NCBI GenBank assembly: GCA_030762935.1
Contig: CM060886.1
Coordinates: 37,934,509-37,998,508, forward strand
DNA from: Hymenopus coronatus
Lineage: Eukaryota; Arthropoda; Insecta; Mantodea; Hymenopodidae
DNA length: 64,000 nt
Direction of reading: 5' to 3'
Positions 23,594 to 35,659 of this stretch are shown piece by piece. The notes beneath the pieces are model-generated. The model was given only the letters and a program-made list of their open reading frames with translations. It was not told the origin of the DNA and made no database searches. Position numbers and translations under genes: made by a program. Within the stretch, counting starts at the first letter, position 1. Every line of letters begins with the position of its first letter.

Positions 23594-23880
23594 CAGCCCG
23601 CCTGGATAGTGTGGTGGTAGCGTGTCTTCCTTACATTCAAAAGGTCGTGAGTTCGAATCTCGCTTAGGGTGAGTTGCCGGATACGGTTTTCCCTTATCCT
23701 GAGAAGACGAATGTCAGAAGCGGGGCCCATCGTGGCAAACATTCAAAATCGGGGAACGGAGATAGTCACTCTGAATATCCTTTTTCACTGCCACGCCACA
23801 CCGAGCACCATCGCCGACATTCCCACCACTGAAAAAAACCAACGGGATGAAGGTTTAATGAAATGGCAATGAAAACGACA
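23594..23880 (+). mobile_element. SINE family D, copy 1
   Basis: The tRNA-like head GCCCGCCTGGATAGTGTGG...GTAGCG is followed by box B GTGAGTTCGAATCTCGC, then TTTTCCCTTATCCTGAGAAG and ACGAATGTC. Head and body match 35436-35645. The family is defined only by these two copies. Confidence 0.75.
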
Positions 23881-23959
23881 TGGAGGTACAGAAACTTCAG
23901 GGGATGAAAGAAACCAACCTCCAACCAGGCATACGCCTGGCGACCTGGGTAAATTCGCG

Positions 23960-24045
23960 AGTAAAACAAAACATGGATCACGAAGCGAACCCGCGACCTC
24001 CCGAATGCGAAGCCGGTAAGATTGTTTAACTATTATATCCTCTAC
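23960..24045 (-). repeat. tRNA-like SINE remnant, opposite strand
   Basis: On the minus strand, TTAAACAATCTTACCGGCTT is followed by GGTCGCGGGTTCGCTTCG. It looks like a tRNA-derived head facing the family D copy just upstream, with no clear tail. Confidence 0.45.
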
Positions 24046-24588
24046 AAAGAGCAGTATATTCAGGATATTATTATTCATTGTCTCTTGGTAGTTTTCCTTT
24101 TCTTCTGTAACAATGTCATCCATTTATATCATATTAAAAAGTTGCGGGTGGGGACAAGGTAGACCATTGTCTATTTTTTTTTGAGAATTATTCTTTTCGT
24201 AACTGTATTTTAATTTTTATTGCATTGTAAATATTTTGCAATACTTTTATTAAATGTTTGGATTGTTCAAAGAAGACTTCTGTTTACTCTGTCATACTCT
24301 TGACCTGTTTCTAAAAAAGAGATATGCGTCTAAAATTCTCTCCCTTTTCTACTATATGCTTTATAGAGAACTCATTTCTCATACAGCTGTGTCCCTTTCT
24401 GAAACCATATTTCCGTTATTCTTTATGTATAACTAATATGCCCATACCATATTAGTCTGAGTATGTATTTCCTTCTTCTTTCTTAAGAATTCGTATTATA
24501 ATAGCTTCTTATAACGAATATGAGACGTTTTTCTAACATTGGTTTATACTTTTCAGTAATCTACCCTACAATTCTTCTAAATATTTTA
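24046..24588. other. Unassigned AT-rich stretch
   Basis: No repeat or coding family recognised. Confidence 0.35.
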
Positions 24589-24657
24589 GAAATCTGAGGT
24601 GTTCCATTCACACGATTTTCTATGCATCTCTGTAACAAATTATTGTTAAAGAGCTTA
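24589..24657 (-). mobile_element. H element fragment (ATCTGATG end only)
   Basis: AAATCTGAGGTGTTCCATTC to GAGCTTATTA is the first 70 bp of a minus-oriented copy. It is cut by the plus-oriented copy that starts at 24658. Confidence 0.8.
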
Positions 24658-25337
24658 TTACTCTCTCTATATGTACTATGTACATAGTGTATACAGAACG
24701 TATTGCATTCTACCCAAAACTCTCTATACTGAGATTTCACCGGAAATATACGTTTTAGGGTCCCCTGGATCCAGAAAAAGCATTTTTTGGAAAAACGTCC
24801 GCGCGTGTGTGTGTATCCGTGTGACTGTGAGCATGATAACTAAAAAACGAAAAATTGATAAAATACCGAACTTAGTATTTAAAGTTAGTATCTTCTAGGG
24901 ATGTGACACGAAGATTTTGAGAAAAATCCCCTCTCACCAAACTACACCTTAGATAGAAACAATGTCGAAAATTTTGATATTCTCAAAAATGGCCGAAATA
25001 CCGTATATTAAACATATTTGTATGACAGATAAAACGTATATCTTGAATTTTCTGGAAATAACCTCTGAAAACCACTTTATTCTAAATGAATTTTGCTAAA
25101 TGTTGCGTAACTGGTAAACCGTAAGAGATAGACAAACAATTTAGATCACGCCAACCACACAATTTATGTTATACACGTTTTGTTTGTTTTTTTTTTCGTT
25201 GAATTGACCATTTCTGAGATATTCCTTGTTATTTGCCTCAGATTCAAAATCTCAAAGGAAAAGTTGTAAACTCCTGGCCCTGCATAGATTTCAACCACAT
25301 TTCCCTTCTACTTAAAAGGAAGCAAGTCATTTTATAT
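24658..25337 (+). mobile_element. H element copy 11 (right end missing)
   Basis: Palindrome end (ACTATGTACATAGTGTATAC), GTGTGTGT tract near 24805, body to CTTAAAAGGAAGCAAGTCA. The last 120 bp or so are absent. It is sandwiched between two minus-strand pieces. Confidence 0.85.
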
Positions 25338-25344
25338 TTTTATA

Positions 25345-25703
25345 TAAAACCGTCTATCACGGTTTGCCAGTTGTGCAAAATTCAGTAAAACTCATCCAGA
25401 ATAAACAGATCTTCAGAGACTTTTCCCAGAAAATTCAAGATACAGATTTTATTTGTGATGTGAATATCTTCAAAGTATGACATTTCTGAGAAAATAAAAA
25501 GTTTCCAATTTTTTTCCAAGTAATTTGAGGTTTTCTTGTATTTTACCGATTTTTCGTTTTTGAGTTATAATCTTCACAAATTTACACAGGGCCTTTGTTC
25601 TAAAACGTGTATTTCCAATGAAATATCCGTACCTATCAAATTTTTGGGAGGAGTGCAAAAGCTTCTCTATCTACATACCATGAACTATGTAGAGAAAGTA
25701 AAA
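25345..25703 (-). mobile_element. H element copy 12, right segment
   Basis: CTATCACGGTTTGCCAGTTG through to TAGAGAAAGTAAAAAT. It may be the continuation of the fragment at 24589-24657, interrupted by copy 11, with a deletion. Confidence 0.8.
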
Positions 25704-26308
25704 ATACCCCATTTTTAGACATGTTGTAATTCATTTGTAGTAATTCTTCTGAATCATTATACTCTTGTATACATTTTATTTTGTTTACTTCATCATCTTT
25801 GTGCCATGAATTCTCATAGTGAGATATCTAATCAACATCTGTAATAATATATATTCGGACCTTGTCTTGTACATGTTTTTGTAAAATTATTATACTCATA
25901 TGTGTGAATTACAGTTTTCCATGCAAACCGTGTTTCAATTTATGAATATGATTATCCATTTGATCCCTGATATGATTTTCTAACTATTGATTTAATTATA
26001 TTTCTTTACCTATAATGTTATTGCCTTGTTTCAGACCTCTTGACTTGTAAATGTTTCCTACATGTTTCCTTATACCTTTCAATCGCTTCTCTAATCTCTT
26101 TATTACCTAATAAAAGCCTGTATTTAATCATGTGGGTGTATACAAAGCATCACATGTCCAGATGTTGGAGTACCTGTTCTACATAATTATATTGCATGCC
26201 GGGAATATGGTGGTAGAGAGGTCAGCTCGGACAGCTGCAAACGATAGCACGTATCAGGAATACTCGGTCAGCTATCCATATGTATATACATCAATATATT
26301 CTTAAAAA
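25704..26308. other. Unassigned AT-rich stretch
   Basis: No recognised repeat or gene. Confidence 0.35.
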
Positions 26309-27182
26309 TAATCTGATGAGTTCCATTCACATGACTTTCTCTACATCTCTGCAACAAATTATTGTTAGAGAGCTTTTGCTTCTATTTACTTAATGCTATT
26401 TGAGAAAAAATTAGCAGAAATTGTCATATTATTTGCTTCCGTACAAGTAGAAGCGAAACACGGGAGTACCATAGGTTAAAGTAATTGTCAAGCTCTGTTT
26501 GCCAACTGACTGAAGTTCCTTTGTTTATATGGACAGGAGTTGACCAATTCCTGTATGAAAAAAGTATGTTTTTCGAAGCTAAAACCAATAACAAGGAATA
26601 TCTAAAAAACAATCAACTCTACAAATAATGTATATTGCATAAATTGTGTGTTATAACGTGTTCTACATTTTGTGTGTGTGTTAAGTTTTTGTCCATCTCT
26701 AACGGTTTAGCAGTTGTGCAAAATTCCGTAAAATTCATGCAGAATAAAGTAGTCTTCAGAGGCTATTCCCAGAAAAGTCAATATATACATTTTATTTGTC
26801 AGGTAAATATCTTTAATACACGATATTTTAATCAAAATTGTTTCAGCGTTTTTTGAGAAAATAAAAATTTTCGTAAAAAGTCCCATGTAAAGGGTAGTTG
26901 GGGGTGGGGGAATTTTCTTGAAAATCTTCGTGTCGCATCCTTGGAAGATATCAAACCTAAATACCAAGTTTGGTTTTTGACGACTCTTCATTTTTGAGCA
27001 ATGCTGCCCACCGATACAGACAGATAGACACGCACAAGGGACTTTTTCTGAAAATGCTTTTTATCTTATTCAGGGGGACCCTATACATGTATTTCTGGTG
27101 AAATCTCGGTATCGAATTTTTGGGTGCATTACATTACCTTCTCTATACACTATGTACATAGTATGTGTAGAGAAAGTAAAAA
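26309..27182 (-). mobile_element. H element copy 13
   Basis: Complete: AATCTGATGAGTTCC to ACTATGTACATAGTATGTG and GAGAAAGTAAAAAG. The microsatellite is eroded (acagacagatagacacgcac). Confidence 0.92.
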
Positions 27183-27548
27183 GAGACTTTTTGTTGAATT
27201 GTTGGGTATTAGAAAAGAATGATTAACACAGTAACGGCCAGTATAAGCACCGTAATACTTGTTTTTCAACATTGAAGATCGACACTATGTGTAATTTTTC
27301 TTGTGCGCTAGTTTTACGGGGGCAGTGAGCGCCGGGGATAGAAGGGCTTCTCGCTTGCCTGCCTTTTCGCAGTGTTGTTAACGAAAGAAAATGTCTTTAT
27401 TGGAGTCCCTCAGCCCCTATGGTTTAATAAGTAAGCTATTTTACCGTGAACTAACTAAATTATTAAACAAAACACATCGCACATGGATCTGTGCAACTCT
27501 GGGGTTTAGACAGATTGAAGCTACTAGATATCAGGACGTACAGTATTT
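27183..27548. other. Unassigned stretch
   Basis: No motif recognised. Confidence 0.3.
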
Positions 27549-28082
27549 TTATTTTTTCTACACTTACTATGTACATAGTGTATAGAGAAGATATTATAAT
27601 TCACCCAAACATTCGATACCGAGATTTCATCGGAAATACATGTTTTGGGCCCCCCTGAATTAAAAAAAAAGCATTTTTGGAAAAAAGGTCCCTGTGTGCG
27701 TCTGTGGACACATTATCTCAAAATCAAAAAGTTTGTTAAATAACAAACATAACATATATGTGTATATATATTCGTGGAGTTGAACGTTTTTGAGATATTC
27801 CTTGTTTTGGGTTTCAGCTATAAAAAACGCACACTTTTCTCATAAAAGAATTTGTCAACTCCTGTCCATACTTACAAAGGAACTTCAGACACATAGCAAC
27901 CATCACTTTAACCTATGTAATCCCTTATTTTGCTTCTACTTACAAGGAAGGAAGTAATAAAACTATTTTTCTCTAATTTTTTTCTGAGTTATCATGAAGT
28001 AAATAGAAGAATAAGCTGTCTAACAATAATTTGTTCCAGATGTGTAGAGAAAGTCATGTGAATGGAACACAGTAAGATTTTC
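27549..28082 (+). mobile_element. H element copy 14 (internally deleted)
   Basis: Both ends are present (TTTTTCTACACTTACTATG; GAATGGAACACAGTAAGATT), but about 330 bp of the interior are missing. The deletion joins at 27740-27765. Confidence 0.88.
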
Positions 28083-28935
28083 AGAACATGATGGCCCTGC
28101 CCCAACCCTCGCTGTTGCCAAATCTTCCACTTACAGGTCCATTGACTGAAGAGCGATCTCGATCGCAGGCAACATCTGTATTAAACAGATTTTACTACGT
28201 TGCCTCTCGCGCCTAGTACAAGTTCGTCTTTTGTTTGCTAATGGTTATTGCCCAGTGGAAGGGAGGAGCGGTCCAGTTTGAGGGTCATCATGTTTTGGAG
28301 AAAACTATATATCGTGCTAAATGATTCAATGTTTTCGGACTGCTTTGCTTCATAAATACCAAATTAAGACTAGGGAACCGAGGGCTCAAGAAAAGTACTT
28401 TCAATTCGCTTTAAGACGCTACATTCCACCCTCGTGGTTCATTGCCTTTCACTAGGATCGGACAGATGGTGGCTGATGACTAAACCCGATGACCTTTCTT
28501 CCAGTAACATCCTTGCATCATTAGCATACCGTCTCCTCACCTACAGCCGGTTTTTCTACTCCTGCCGCCGGCGGCTGCAACAGCGGATGGGAGTAACAAC
28601 GGGTTTCTGATTTGTAAACACGCAGAAGGTTACAGAGACGACAGCGAACTTATTACTCTGTACACTAGGAGGTAATGTGATGACATTTTGGATAAGTGAG
28701 TGTTCGTCACAGTCTACGCCATCCTTGTTCGAGGGAAATCTCTGCACAGTCCATGGTCTGACTGGGCCTGTTCGTTTCACCTTTATTGGTGAACAAAAGC
28801 AAACTCTTCTAATTACATCGTGCTATTCGAGACAAGGCACACCTTTGCTAAACAAGAAATATTAATGGCCAATTGCTGCAACATCAACAATATATTGGTT
28901 AAATTGTTGTTTCGCACAAACTGTGTAGTTGAGAA
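28083..28935. other. Unassigned, less AT-rich stretch
   Basis: The block around 28430-28780 is richer in GC than the surroundings. Frames of 62-78 codons occur on both strands but show no domain. An ancient exon or LINE piece is possible; nothing supports either. Confidence 0.3.
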
Positions 28936-29330
28936 ATTCAATGGTATGCCGGATGTTGCCATGGTAGCTCAGTGGAAGAGCAACCGACTAGAGACGAGAG
29001 ATCCGTGGTTCAAATTCCGGCTAAGGCATTGCATTTTTCTGTATGACTCCAACTAATCAACTCCTGTCCTACCATACTTGTGTGAAAAAACAGTTAAATC
29101 AATACCAATTGACCATAATAGTTGGCTCTACCCTGAATCTTGGGACTTTTAAGTACTTAAAACGTAAGTCGCCATTGATCATTGATGTTATCTCAAAATA
29201 ATTTGAGTTCACCTTTCTATGCCGGCATGTTGCCATGGTAGCTCAATAGAATAGCAACCGGGTAGAAACGGGGAGATCCATGGTTCAAATCCCGTCTATG
29301 GCATTGCATTTTCAGTCTTACTCTATTTAG
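28936..29330 (+). mobile_element. SINE family B, two tandem tRNA-like units
   Basis: Two heads with box A GGTAGCTCA (28966 and 29235) and box B-like GTGGTTCAAATTCC / ATGGTTCAAATCCC lie about 270 bp apart. They are joined by the family linker (CTCAAAATAATTTGAGTTCACC). Each head is followed by GGCATTGCATTTT. In the first head the acceptor stem almost pairs, but the T stem does not, so these are retroelement units rather than tRNA genes. Confidence 0.75.
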
Positions 29331-29344
29331 TTAAGAAATAACAT

Positions 29345-29490
29345 TAAAATTTCATATTAAAATTATTAATAAATTAATACTTCTTTATTTCACAAATAAT
29401 ACCTTTTAATTGTTTTTTATTATTTTCATTCTTTTTCAATTATACTAATTTTATATAATACAATCAATTATTATGCACCTTACAATAAAA
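29345..29490. repeat. AT-rich repeat AT1, copy 1
   Basis: TCATATTAAAATTATTAATA and the following 130 bp align with 49620-49750, ending in ATTATGCACCTTACAATAA versus ATTATGTACCTTATAATAA. No family name. Confidence 0.6.
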
Positions 29491-30026
29491 GAACCATCAA
29501 CAATATATGTTCATTTAGAGTAGATGCTCAATATGTACTTCGCTATAATCTATGCAGGCATCGCGATCTTCTTAATTAATCTTTCCCTACCCACGCTAGA
29601 GCTTCTGCGTTCTGCCTATACTCTAGGACTGCTTCAAGCTCACGTGTGTGAAGATCATCAATGGTAGTAGCCTCGTCATGTTACACCTTCAAATGTCCCC
29701 ATAAATAATAACCTAAAGATTAAGCGTTGCCATAAGCAAGAAACGTACTTGTATATTCTGATTTGTAAAGTCTGCCATACTTCTGAATGCATTTAACGCA
29801 TCTGAAGCATTGACAGAACCAGCTGTTGTGCAAGATATCAAGGCAAAAATTACTGTCAACATTCCGCTTCAGAATTACCAAGCGTAAGCCGACGCATTAT
29901 TCCAGTTCACATGCTGGAATGCAATTTTTAATATCCTTTTTTAGCTAAATGACTCATTTGGACAAGAAATTATAAAAGCACGAATAATTCAACTTTTGTA
30001 GCTCTGCCTTGATATTCTAATTCCAG
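29491..30026. other. Mostly unassigned; weak transposase-like frame
   Basis: On the minus strand near 29690-29750 a broken frame reads GYYLWGHLK followed by DEATTIDDLHTRELE. This vaguely recalls the C-terminus of some mariner-like transposases (FLWGxLK). It is too short and broken to call. Confidence 0.2.
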
Positions 30027-30045
30027 AAGTAAGGTCCGCTCGCGC

Positions 30046-30079
<34 letters not shown>

Positions 30080-30752
30080 ACAGCATAGCTCAAAAACGAA
30101 AAGACCTTTAAATAACAAACTTGGTATATACGTTTGGTATCTTCCAAGGACGCGATACGAGGATTTCAAGAAAATTCCCCCAATCCAACTACCCTTTATA
30201 TGGAAAAAAATTCGAAAATTTTGATTTTCTCAAAAATGTCTAACGGTTTTTATCAAAATCTCTTATATTTAAGATATTTTCATGTCACATAAAATGTATA
30301 TATTGAATTTTAAAGATCGCTTTATTCTGGATGAACTTTATTGAATTTTGCATAACCGGTAAACCGTAAGAGATAGACAAAAATTTACTGCACAAAAAAT
30401 GTAAATTATGACAAAACACTCAATATATGTTATATACATTTTTTTCGTGGAGTTGATCATTTTTTAGATATTCCTTGTTATTGGTTTCAGCTTTAAAAAC
30501 CTATTTTTCTCATACAGGAATTTGTCAACTCTTGTCCATACAAACAAAGGAAGTACAGTCGCATAGCAACCAGCTTTGGACTATCACTTTAACTTATGGT
30601 ACTCCCTTATTTCACTTCTACTTACAAGGAAGCAAGTAATAAGACAATTTCTGCTAGATTTTCTGGATGAGCATGAAGTAAATAGAAGCATAAGCTTTTT
30701 AACAATAATTTGTTGCAGATATGTACAGCAAGTCTTGCGAATGGAACATATC
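30027..30752 (+). mobile_element. H element copy 15 (palindrome end missing)
   Basis: Starts at the microsatellite (CGCGCGCGTG then GT x about 17, 30046-30078) and ends GCGAATGGAACATATCATTT. Confidence 0.88.
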
Positions 30753-31350
30753 ATTTGTATTTATGCAACCATGCCTTATAGAGGAGAATGGTATGAGAAG
30801 TTATGATCCAGCTCAACGTCAGGAAGTTGCCATCGAGGTCTATGCATTCTTATCCCTAACACCTTGTATTTGGGGAAAGATAAAATCCCCTGAGGTAGAC
30901 TTTCTGGTAGATTTGTGGGGATAGATTTGTCAGTACCAATATAAACAGCTGCTTCCATTACGGGTACTATTTTATACACATCAGTGTACTTTTAATATTG
31001 TATTTGGAACTTGCCATGTCTCTCCTGCAGTAAACATGTTTGTTGTTAACAGCGGTGAACGCTAATATACTCTGCAAAATGAAGTAAAAAGAAAAGAAAG
31101 GAAACGCATTGTGGAGAAGAATGTATGCATGTCCAACATCGGTTATGTCTACACCGCTTAGAGCACCGGGCAAGTAAATGGTTATGTGAATTATTTAGTA
31201 TCGCCGAAGGTCTGCGACCTGCATTTTCTTGAGCTGTCCTCAGCATTGTGTCGTCCTACCAGAGACAACTTGGGGAAATAACATCGGAATGTTTTACAAC
31301 GTGAAAGCAAAATAACACTGAAAATCATGATAGGAAATACCTAATTATAA
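30753..31350. other. Unassigned stretch
   Basis: Frames of 66-76 codons overlap on both strands with no recognisable domain. Confidence 0.3.
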
Positions 31351-32004
31351 AAATCTGATGTGCACCATTCACATGATTTCTCTACATCTCTGCAACAAAT
31401 TAAACTTAAAAAGCTTATACTTCTATTTACTTTATGCTAATCAGAAAAAAATAGCAGAAATAGTCCTATTACTTGCTTCCTTGTAAGTAGAAGCGAATAA
31501 AGGAATACCATAGGTTAAGGTGATACTCAAAAGCTGCTTGCTAGGTTACTGAAGTTCCTTTGTTTGTATGGACACGAGTTGACAAATTTCTGTATGTGAA
31601 AAGTACAAGTTTTTCAAAGCTAAAACCAAAAACAAGGAATATCTAAAAAAAAGATCAACTCCAAGAAAAAAATTATATAACATAAACTGTGTGTTGTAAT
31701 GTGTGCTACGTTTTTTGTGTGGTAGGTTTCTGACCATCTCTTACGGTTTAGCGGTTATTCGAAATTTCGTAAAAGTCATCCAGAATAAAGTAGTCTTCAG
31801 AGGCTATTCCTAGAACATTCAAGATATACATATTATTTGTGAGGTAAATATCTTTAATATATGATATTTTAATCATAATCATTATAGCAATTTTTAAGAA
31901 AATCAAAATTTTCGAAAAAAGTTCCATGTAAAGGATAGTTGGTGGTGGGAGGATTCTCTTGAAAATCTTCGTGCCGTATCCTTGGAAGATATCAAACTTA
32001 AATA
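31351..32004 (-). mobile_element. H element copy 16, left segment (split by LTR-like insertion)
   Basis: AAAATCTGATGTGCACC to ATCAAACTTAAATA. It stops exactly where the 980-bp insertion begins and resumes at 32985 with AATACCAAGTTTGG. Confidence 0.9.
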
Positions 32005-32984
32005 TGTGGCGGGAACTGGTGACGTCCTGGTGGTGCTGGGCTGCGCAGCGACGACTGGTCATCTCTCCGGCGTTGCAGCTGCTGAAGTCAGTTCTCGATG
32101 CTTCTTGGCTATTGGTGGACCCAGTGACGAGCAATTGAGACCTATTTATACCTAGCTCAGGTATTTAGCTGCGGTTATCTGCTGGGATTAAAATAACGTC
32201 GGCACTTTTCGTTCAGTCAAGGTTTATTTCTCTTCACAAGCGCTCCCGAGAATGTTCCTGGCGCGATTGAGTTCCGATAATTTCCCTCGAACAAGGGCGT
32301 AACGCGCATAAAGGTAACTAAACTTTACGCGGCGATGAGTTACAACTGTTACGTGCAGAATAATTGTAGACGCTTTAAATTTCCGCCGTGGCTTCCTTGT
32401 TTCCGGCGTCGCAGGCTACGCGTGACATTTATTTCAAATGTGTGAATCACTATAATAACTTTACTATATGTATAAGGATTCTTGTTTCGATCATCACAGA
32501 TTCTACGAGTAGTTACATTCCAACTGCGTGAAAATTGCGGCGAATACTCTATATTTATAGCAAATTCTACCCAAGCGCAAAACTCAACTTGTAACCTCAT
32601 TGGCCCATTTTGGTGCCGAAAGTGGCTTGGTGTGCCCTTCTGCCATGACGTGATTAATTCTAATTGGTCAATACGTCTTTCACGTGATTCTTGAACTAAA
32701 TTTCCTCGTGGTTCCTCGGTTTATATGTCGCCTTCACTTTCTCTTGCGGAGACGTGACCACACAATAGCGTCTTTCCCCTCTTGCAATACACAAAGAACT
32801 AGCGTAAACAACTGAATTCGTCATTTGAGAAACCTCGGGTTGAAGTTTGGAACGCTTTCCAGGAACAATCAGTCTGAACATCCAATATACAATAAATAGA
32901 TATCTTACTTACTAATTAACTAAGCAATTTAATCAATTAAGATATAGGCTATGCGCTTATTCCCCTGGGCAATAATCCGTCTCA
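32005..32984 (-). mobile_element. Candidate solo LTR inside H copy 16
   Basis: This is a 980-bp block starting TGTGGCGGG and ending CGTCTCA, so it has TG...CA termini. It is flanked by AATA at 32001-32004 and 32985-32988. Removing it restores the H sequence exactly. Its composition differs from H. The minus strand has TATA-like boxes (CTATAAATAT at 32560-32551; TATAAATAGG at 32150-32141) and an AATAAA at about 32228-32223, so minus orientation is preferred. There is no ORF and no internal LTR-retrotransposon domains, which fits a solo LTR left by recombination. A short DNA transposon is the alternative. Confidence 0.55.
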
Positions 32985-33149
32985 AATACCAAGTTTGGTT
33001 TTTAACGGTTTTTTTGTTTTGGAGCTATGCTGCCCACAGACACACACACATACACACAGGCAGATAGACTCAGTATCGAATTTTTGGGTGCAATACAATA
33101 CCTTCTCTAAACACTGTGTACATTGTACACATAGAGAAAGTAAAAATCA
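32985..33149 (-). mobile_element. H element copy 16, right segment
   Basis: AATACCAAGTTTGGTTTTTA, then an ACACACA tract (33043-33057), a deletion, then CTCTAAACACTGTGTACATTG and AGAGAAAGTAAAAAT. Confidence 0.88.
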
Positions 33150-33650
33150 GTTTTGTTACAATAATACCTCCTATTTAGCTCTGTGACAAGTAGATGGGGC
33201 TAGAGTAGCGTCCACTATACAGCTTACTTATATGTGGATAAATGCTACCGCAATCACAATTACCATATGCTTTCAGTTTGCTATTGTTTTAAACTGAAGG
33301 TGGAACTTGTGGGTCGTGTTGTAAAATATTCAATCCAACATTTACCTTGGATACTGAGGGAAACCACGAAAAAAAAAAAAAAAAAAAAAAAGCCAGCCAG
33401 ATTGGTGAGCCCATGAGATTTAAATCCTGGATCTGCCGAATGCGGGCACAGACAGAAAGACCAAGAGTTTTATTCTTGCTTATGATTGTTCATTATTATA
33501 TGGATTCTATATGTAAAGTTATGTTTTTTAAAAGTTTCTGACCGCTTTAGCCACCCCGCAATCTCGAGCATTATTCTCTCTTGATCTAGAGACGATAAAA
33601 CATTAGCAGTGTTATCCCTCTCGGTTAAACAATGAGGATAAGTAAAACAA
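33150..33650. other. Unassigned stretch with poly-A run
   Basis: An A run of about 23 bases lies at 33369-33391, possibly the tail of an unrecognised retrocopy. Nothing else is recognised. Confidence 0.35.
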
Positions 33651-33980
33651 CTTCTCCTTAGCGCGGTGGTAACGTTGCTGTTTGCCAAGCGGGAGACCTG
33701 GGTTTGAATCCCAGTACCGGCGTGGGGATATTTCTCCAACTGGGAGTCCTGAACAGGGGTGCATCAGCCTCGTGAGGTCCCTGGGGGACCAATCGAGGAG
33801 CTACTTGATGGAGAAATAGTGGTTCCAGTTCATGATGGCCGCAGTTGAAACGCTGACCACGTCTCACCCTCCAATACTGCACTCCACCCATGACGTCTGT
33901 GATGGACTGAGATGGGCGACGCAGTGGCCGAGCGGTAGGCCAAGGTTCCTTGTGAGCGGTTGTGCCATGGATCTATTATT
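33651..33980 (+). mobile_element. SINE family C (tRNA-Gly-derived), copy 2
   Basis: CTCCTTAGCGCGGTGGTAAC head, box B GGGTTTGAATCCC, body with CTCGTGAGGTCCCTGGGGG and GGAGCTACTTGATGGAG, tail TTATTAT. Flanked by the 13-bp duplication ATAAGTAAAACAA (33638-33650 and 33981-33993). Confidence 0.92.
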
Positions 33981-34049
33981 ATAAGTAAAACAAAATTTAC
34001 TTTAAAATCTTATCCTGAGAAACATTTCACACAGGAAAGTAGAATTTAT

Positions 34050-34546
34050 TTCTTAGAAATTATGTAGCACGTTAAGTGTATATCTTACCAGTTACACAAG
34101 ACTATACAATATTTCTTCTGAATGAAGGGAACTTCTCACTCTATTTCTAGAAAATTCAGTATACACTGTATTCAAATAAATATTTTAAATATTTGTTATT
34201 TTATTCAAAATTATTAGAACAATTTTGAATAACATTTTAACATTTCAAAAACTCATCCACGTAAAGGGTAGTTTAGGATTGAGAATTTTCTTAAAATTCT
34301 GGTATCGCATCCTTGGCAGAAGCGTATCTAAATACTAAACTTAGTTTTTATCGTGTATTTCGTGATTTTGCTGTTCAAGGACACTCCGTAACTTTTTTAA
34401 AATTACTTTTTTAAAACATGTATGGAAACAGTATTGTGTATAATACAATTTTAACATCTATTTTTGGTGAAATCTTGATATAGACTTTTTGGTGTAATAC
34501 AAATTTCTCTATGTACTATATAGTTGCTAGAAAAAGCAAAACTAAG
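34050..34546 (-). mobile_element. H element copy 17 (old, partial)
   Basis: Recognisable from TATGTAGCACGTTAAGTG to CTAGAAAAAGCAAAACTAAG. The left third and the palindrome are lost or diverged, and the AC tract is gone. Confidence 0.72.
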
Positions 34547-35434
34547 AAAATAAATACATTCTCAAAGTTGACAATGATTTTGTATACAAAAGAATAGTTC
34601 AGTAAAGTAAGTTACTGAATAATTATTTCACGGTTTATCTGATATTCAGGAAGGGAAATAAAACGTAGTACTTTGTGTGCCAGCGTTCTGTAAGCATGCT
34701 GAGAGCCATGTGTGTAGGTATGTTGTTTTGCGCTGAGTTTTGTGGAGAAGAAGCTGGTTCCGTTTACTTCCATGTGATTTTCACAACAATCTGATGCCTG
34801 TGCAAAGCAAAGATTAGACTCTGAGTGGCAAATCCTTTGCTGTAGACTTATCGGGGAGCACAGTGGTTTTTCTAAGAGGAAAATAGCAGCTCTACCTGTC
34901 GTTGAAACTCGTGTTTTTATACAAAAGGCTCCGAAGAATGAGGAGCCCGCCCGTTGCCATGCCACTATCTCTCATCCCCTACCTGCTTGCCTCGGGCTGG
35001 AAGGCCCTTATCGCAATGCCTCCAGCTTGTTGACTCGATCCATCACTTCACTCGACGACGACGAGGAGCAGGAGAAAAAATGTATCACTCTCTGGGTAAA
35101 CTTGCGTTGAAATGAAGATGTACTGATTTTGGAAAAAAGACAAGCAAGGGAAACATAACCTAAAGTTTGGAATAATGCATTTAAAACGCGCTATATAGTT
35201 CTTTGTAATTCAAACTGATTGAATTGTTCTTACTACGGCATTTTCATGAATTATGGCGAGGAAAAGCTGAGAAAATAATGCTGATGAGCATAAAATGTGG
35301 CCCATAATTTAAGGAATGTTCAGGTTAATAATTTTTGCAGTTTTTGGAGGAAGAATATTAAACTCCTTATTTTGTTTGTTTGCAATTTATTATAAAAGTA
35401 ATACATATGCTAGTAAGAATTTTAAGAAATGAAA
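34547..35434. other. Unassigned stretch
   Basis: A 117-codon minus-strand frame at 34612-34965 has no recognisable domain and ends without supporting signals. I treat it as chance. Confidence 0.35.
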
Positions 35435-35435
35435 T

Positions 35436-35655
35436 AGCCCGCCGGGGTAGTGTGCTGGTAGCGTATCTGCCTCCAGTAGGCCGTGAGTTCGAATTTCGCA
35501 TAGGGTGAATTACCCGGATAAGGTTTTTTACGGGGTTTTCCCTTATCCTGAGAAGACGAATGTCGAATAACTTTAAGCTCCATAGACCCAAAGATAATTT
35601 GAGCATCATTTCACCAATTTCATTCATCGACCAACCAGGTTAAAGGACGTTAAAC
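35436..35655 (+). mobile_element. SINE family D, copy 2
   Basis: AGCCCGCCGGGGTAGTGTGC head, box B GTGAGTTCGAATTTCGC, body GGGTTTTCCCTTATCCTGAG and ACGAATGTC as in 23594-23880. It ends near GGTTAAAGGACGTTAAACTA. Confidence 0.75.
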
Positions 35656-35659
35656 TAAA

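Noticed and set aside
28957..29030. Possible tRNA gene (box A TGGTAGCTCAGTGG, box B-like GGTTCAAATTCC)
   Set aside because: The acceptor stem nearly pairs but the T stem does not, and several diverged copies with the same linker exist, so it is a SINE unit.
29600..29760. Broken minus-strand frame with YYLWGHLK
   Set aside because: Slight likeness to a transposase C-terminus, but too short, with stops, and no supporting upstream motif.
34612..34965. 117-codon minus-strand frame
   Set aside because: No domain, no splice or promoter context, and composition like the surrounding non-coding DNA.
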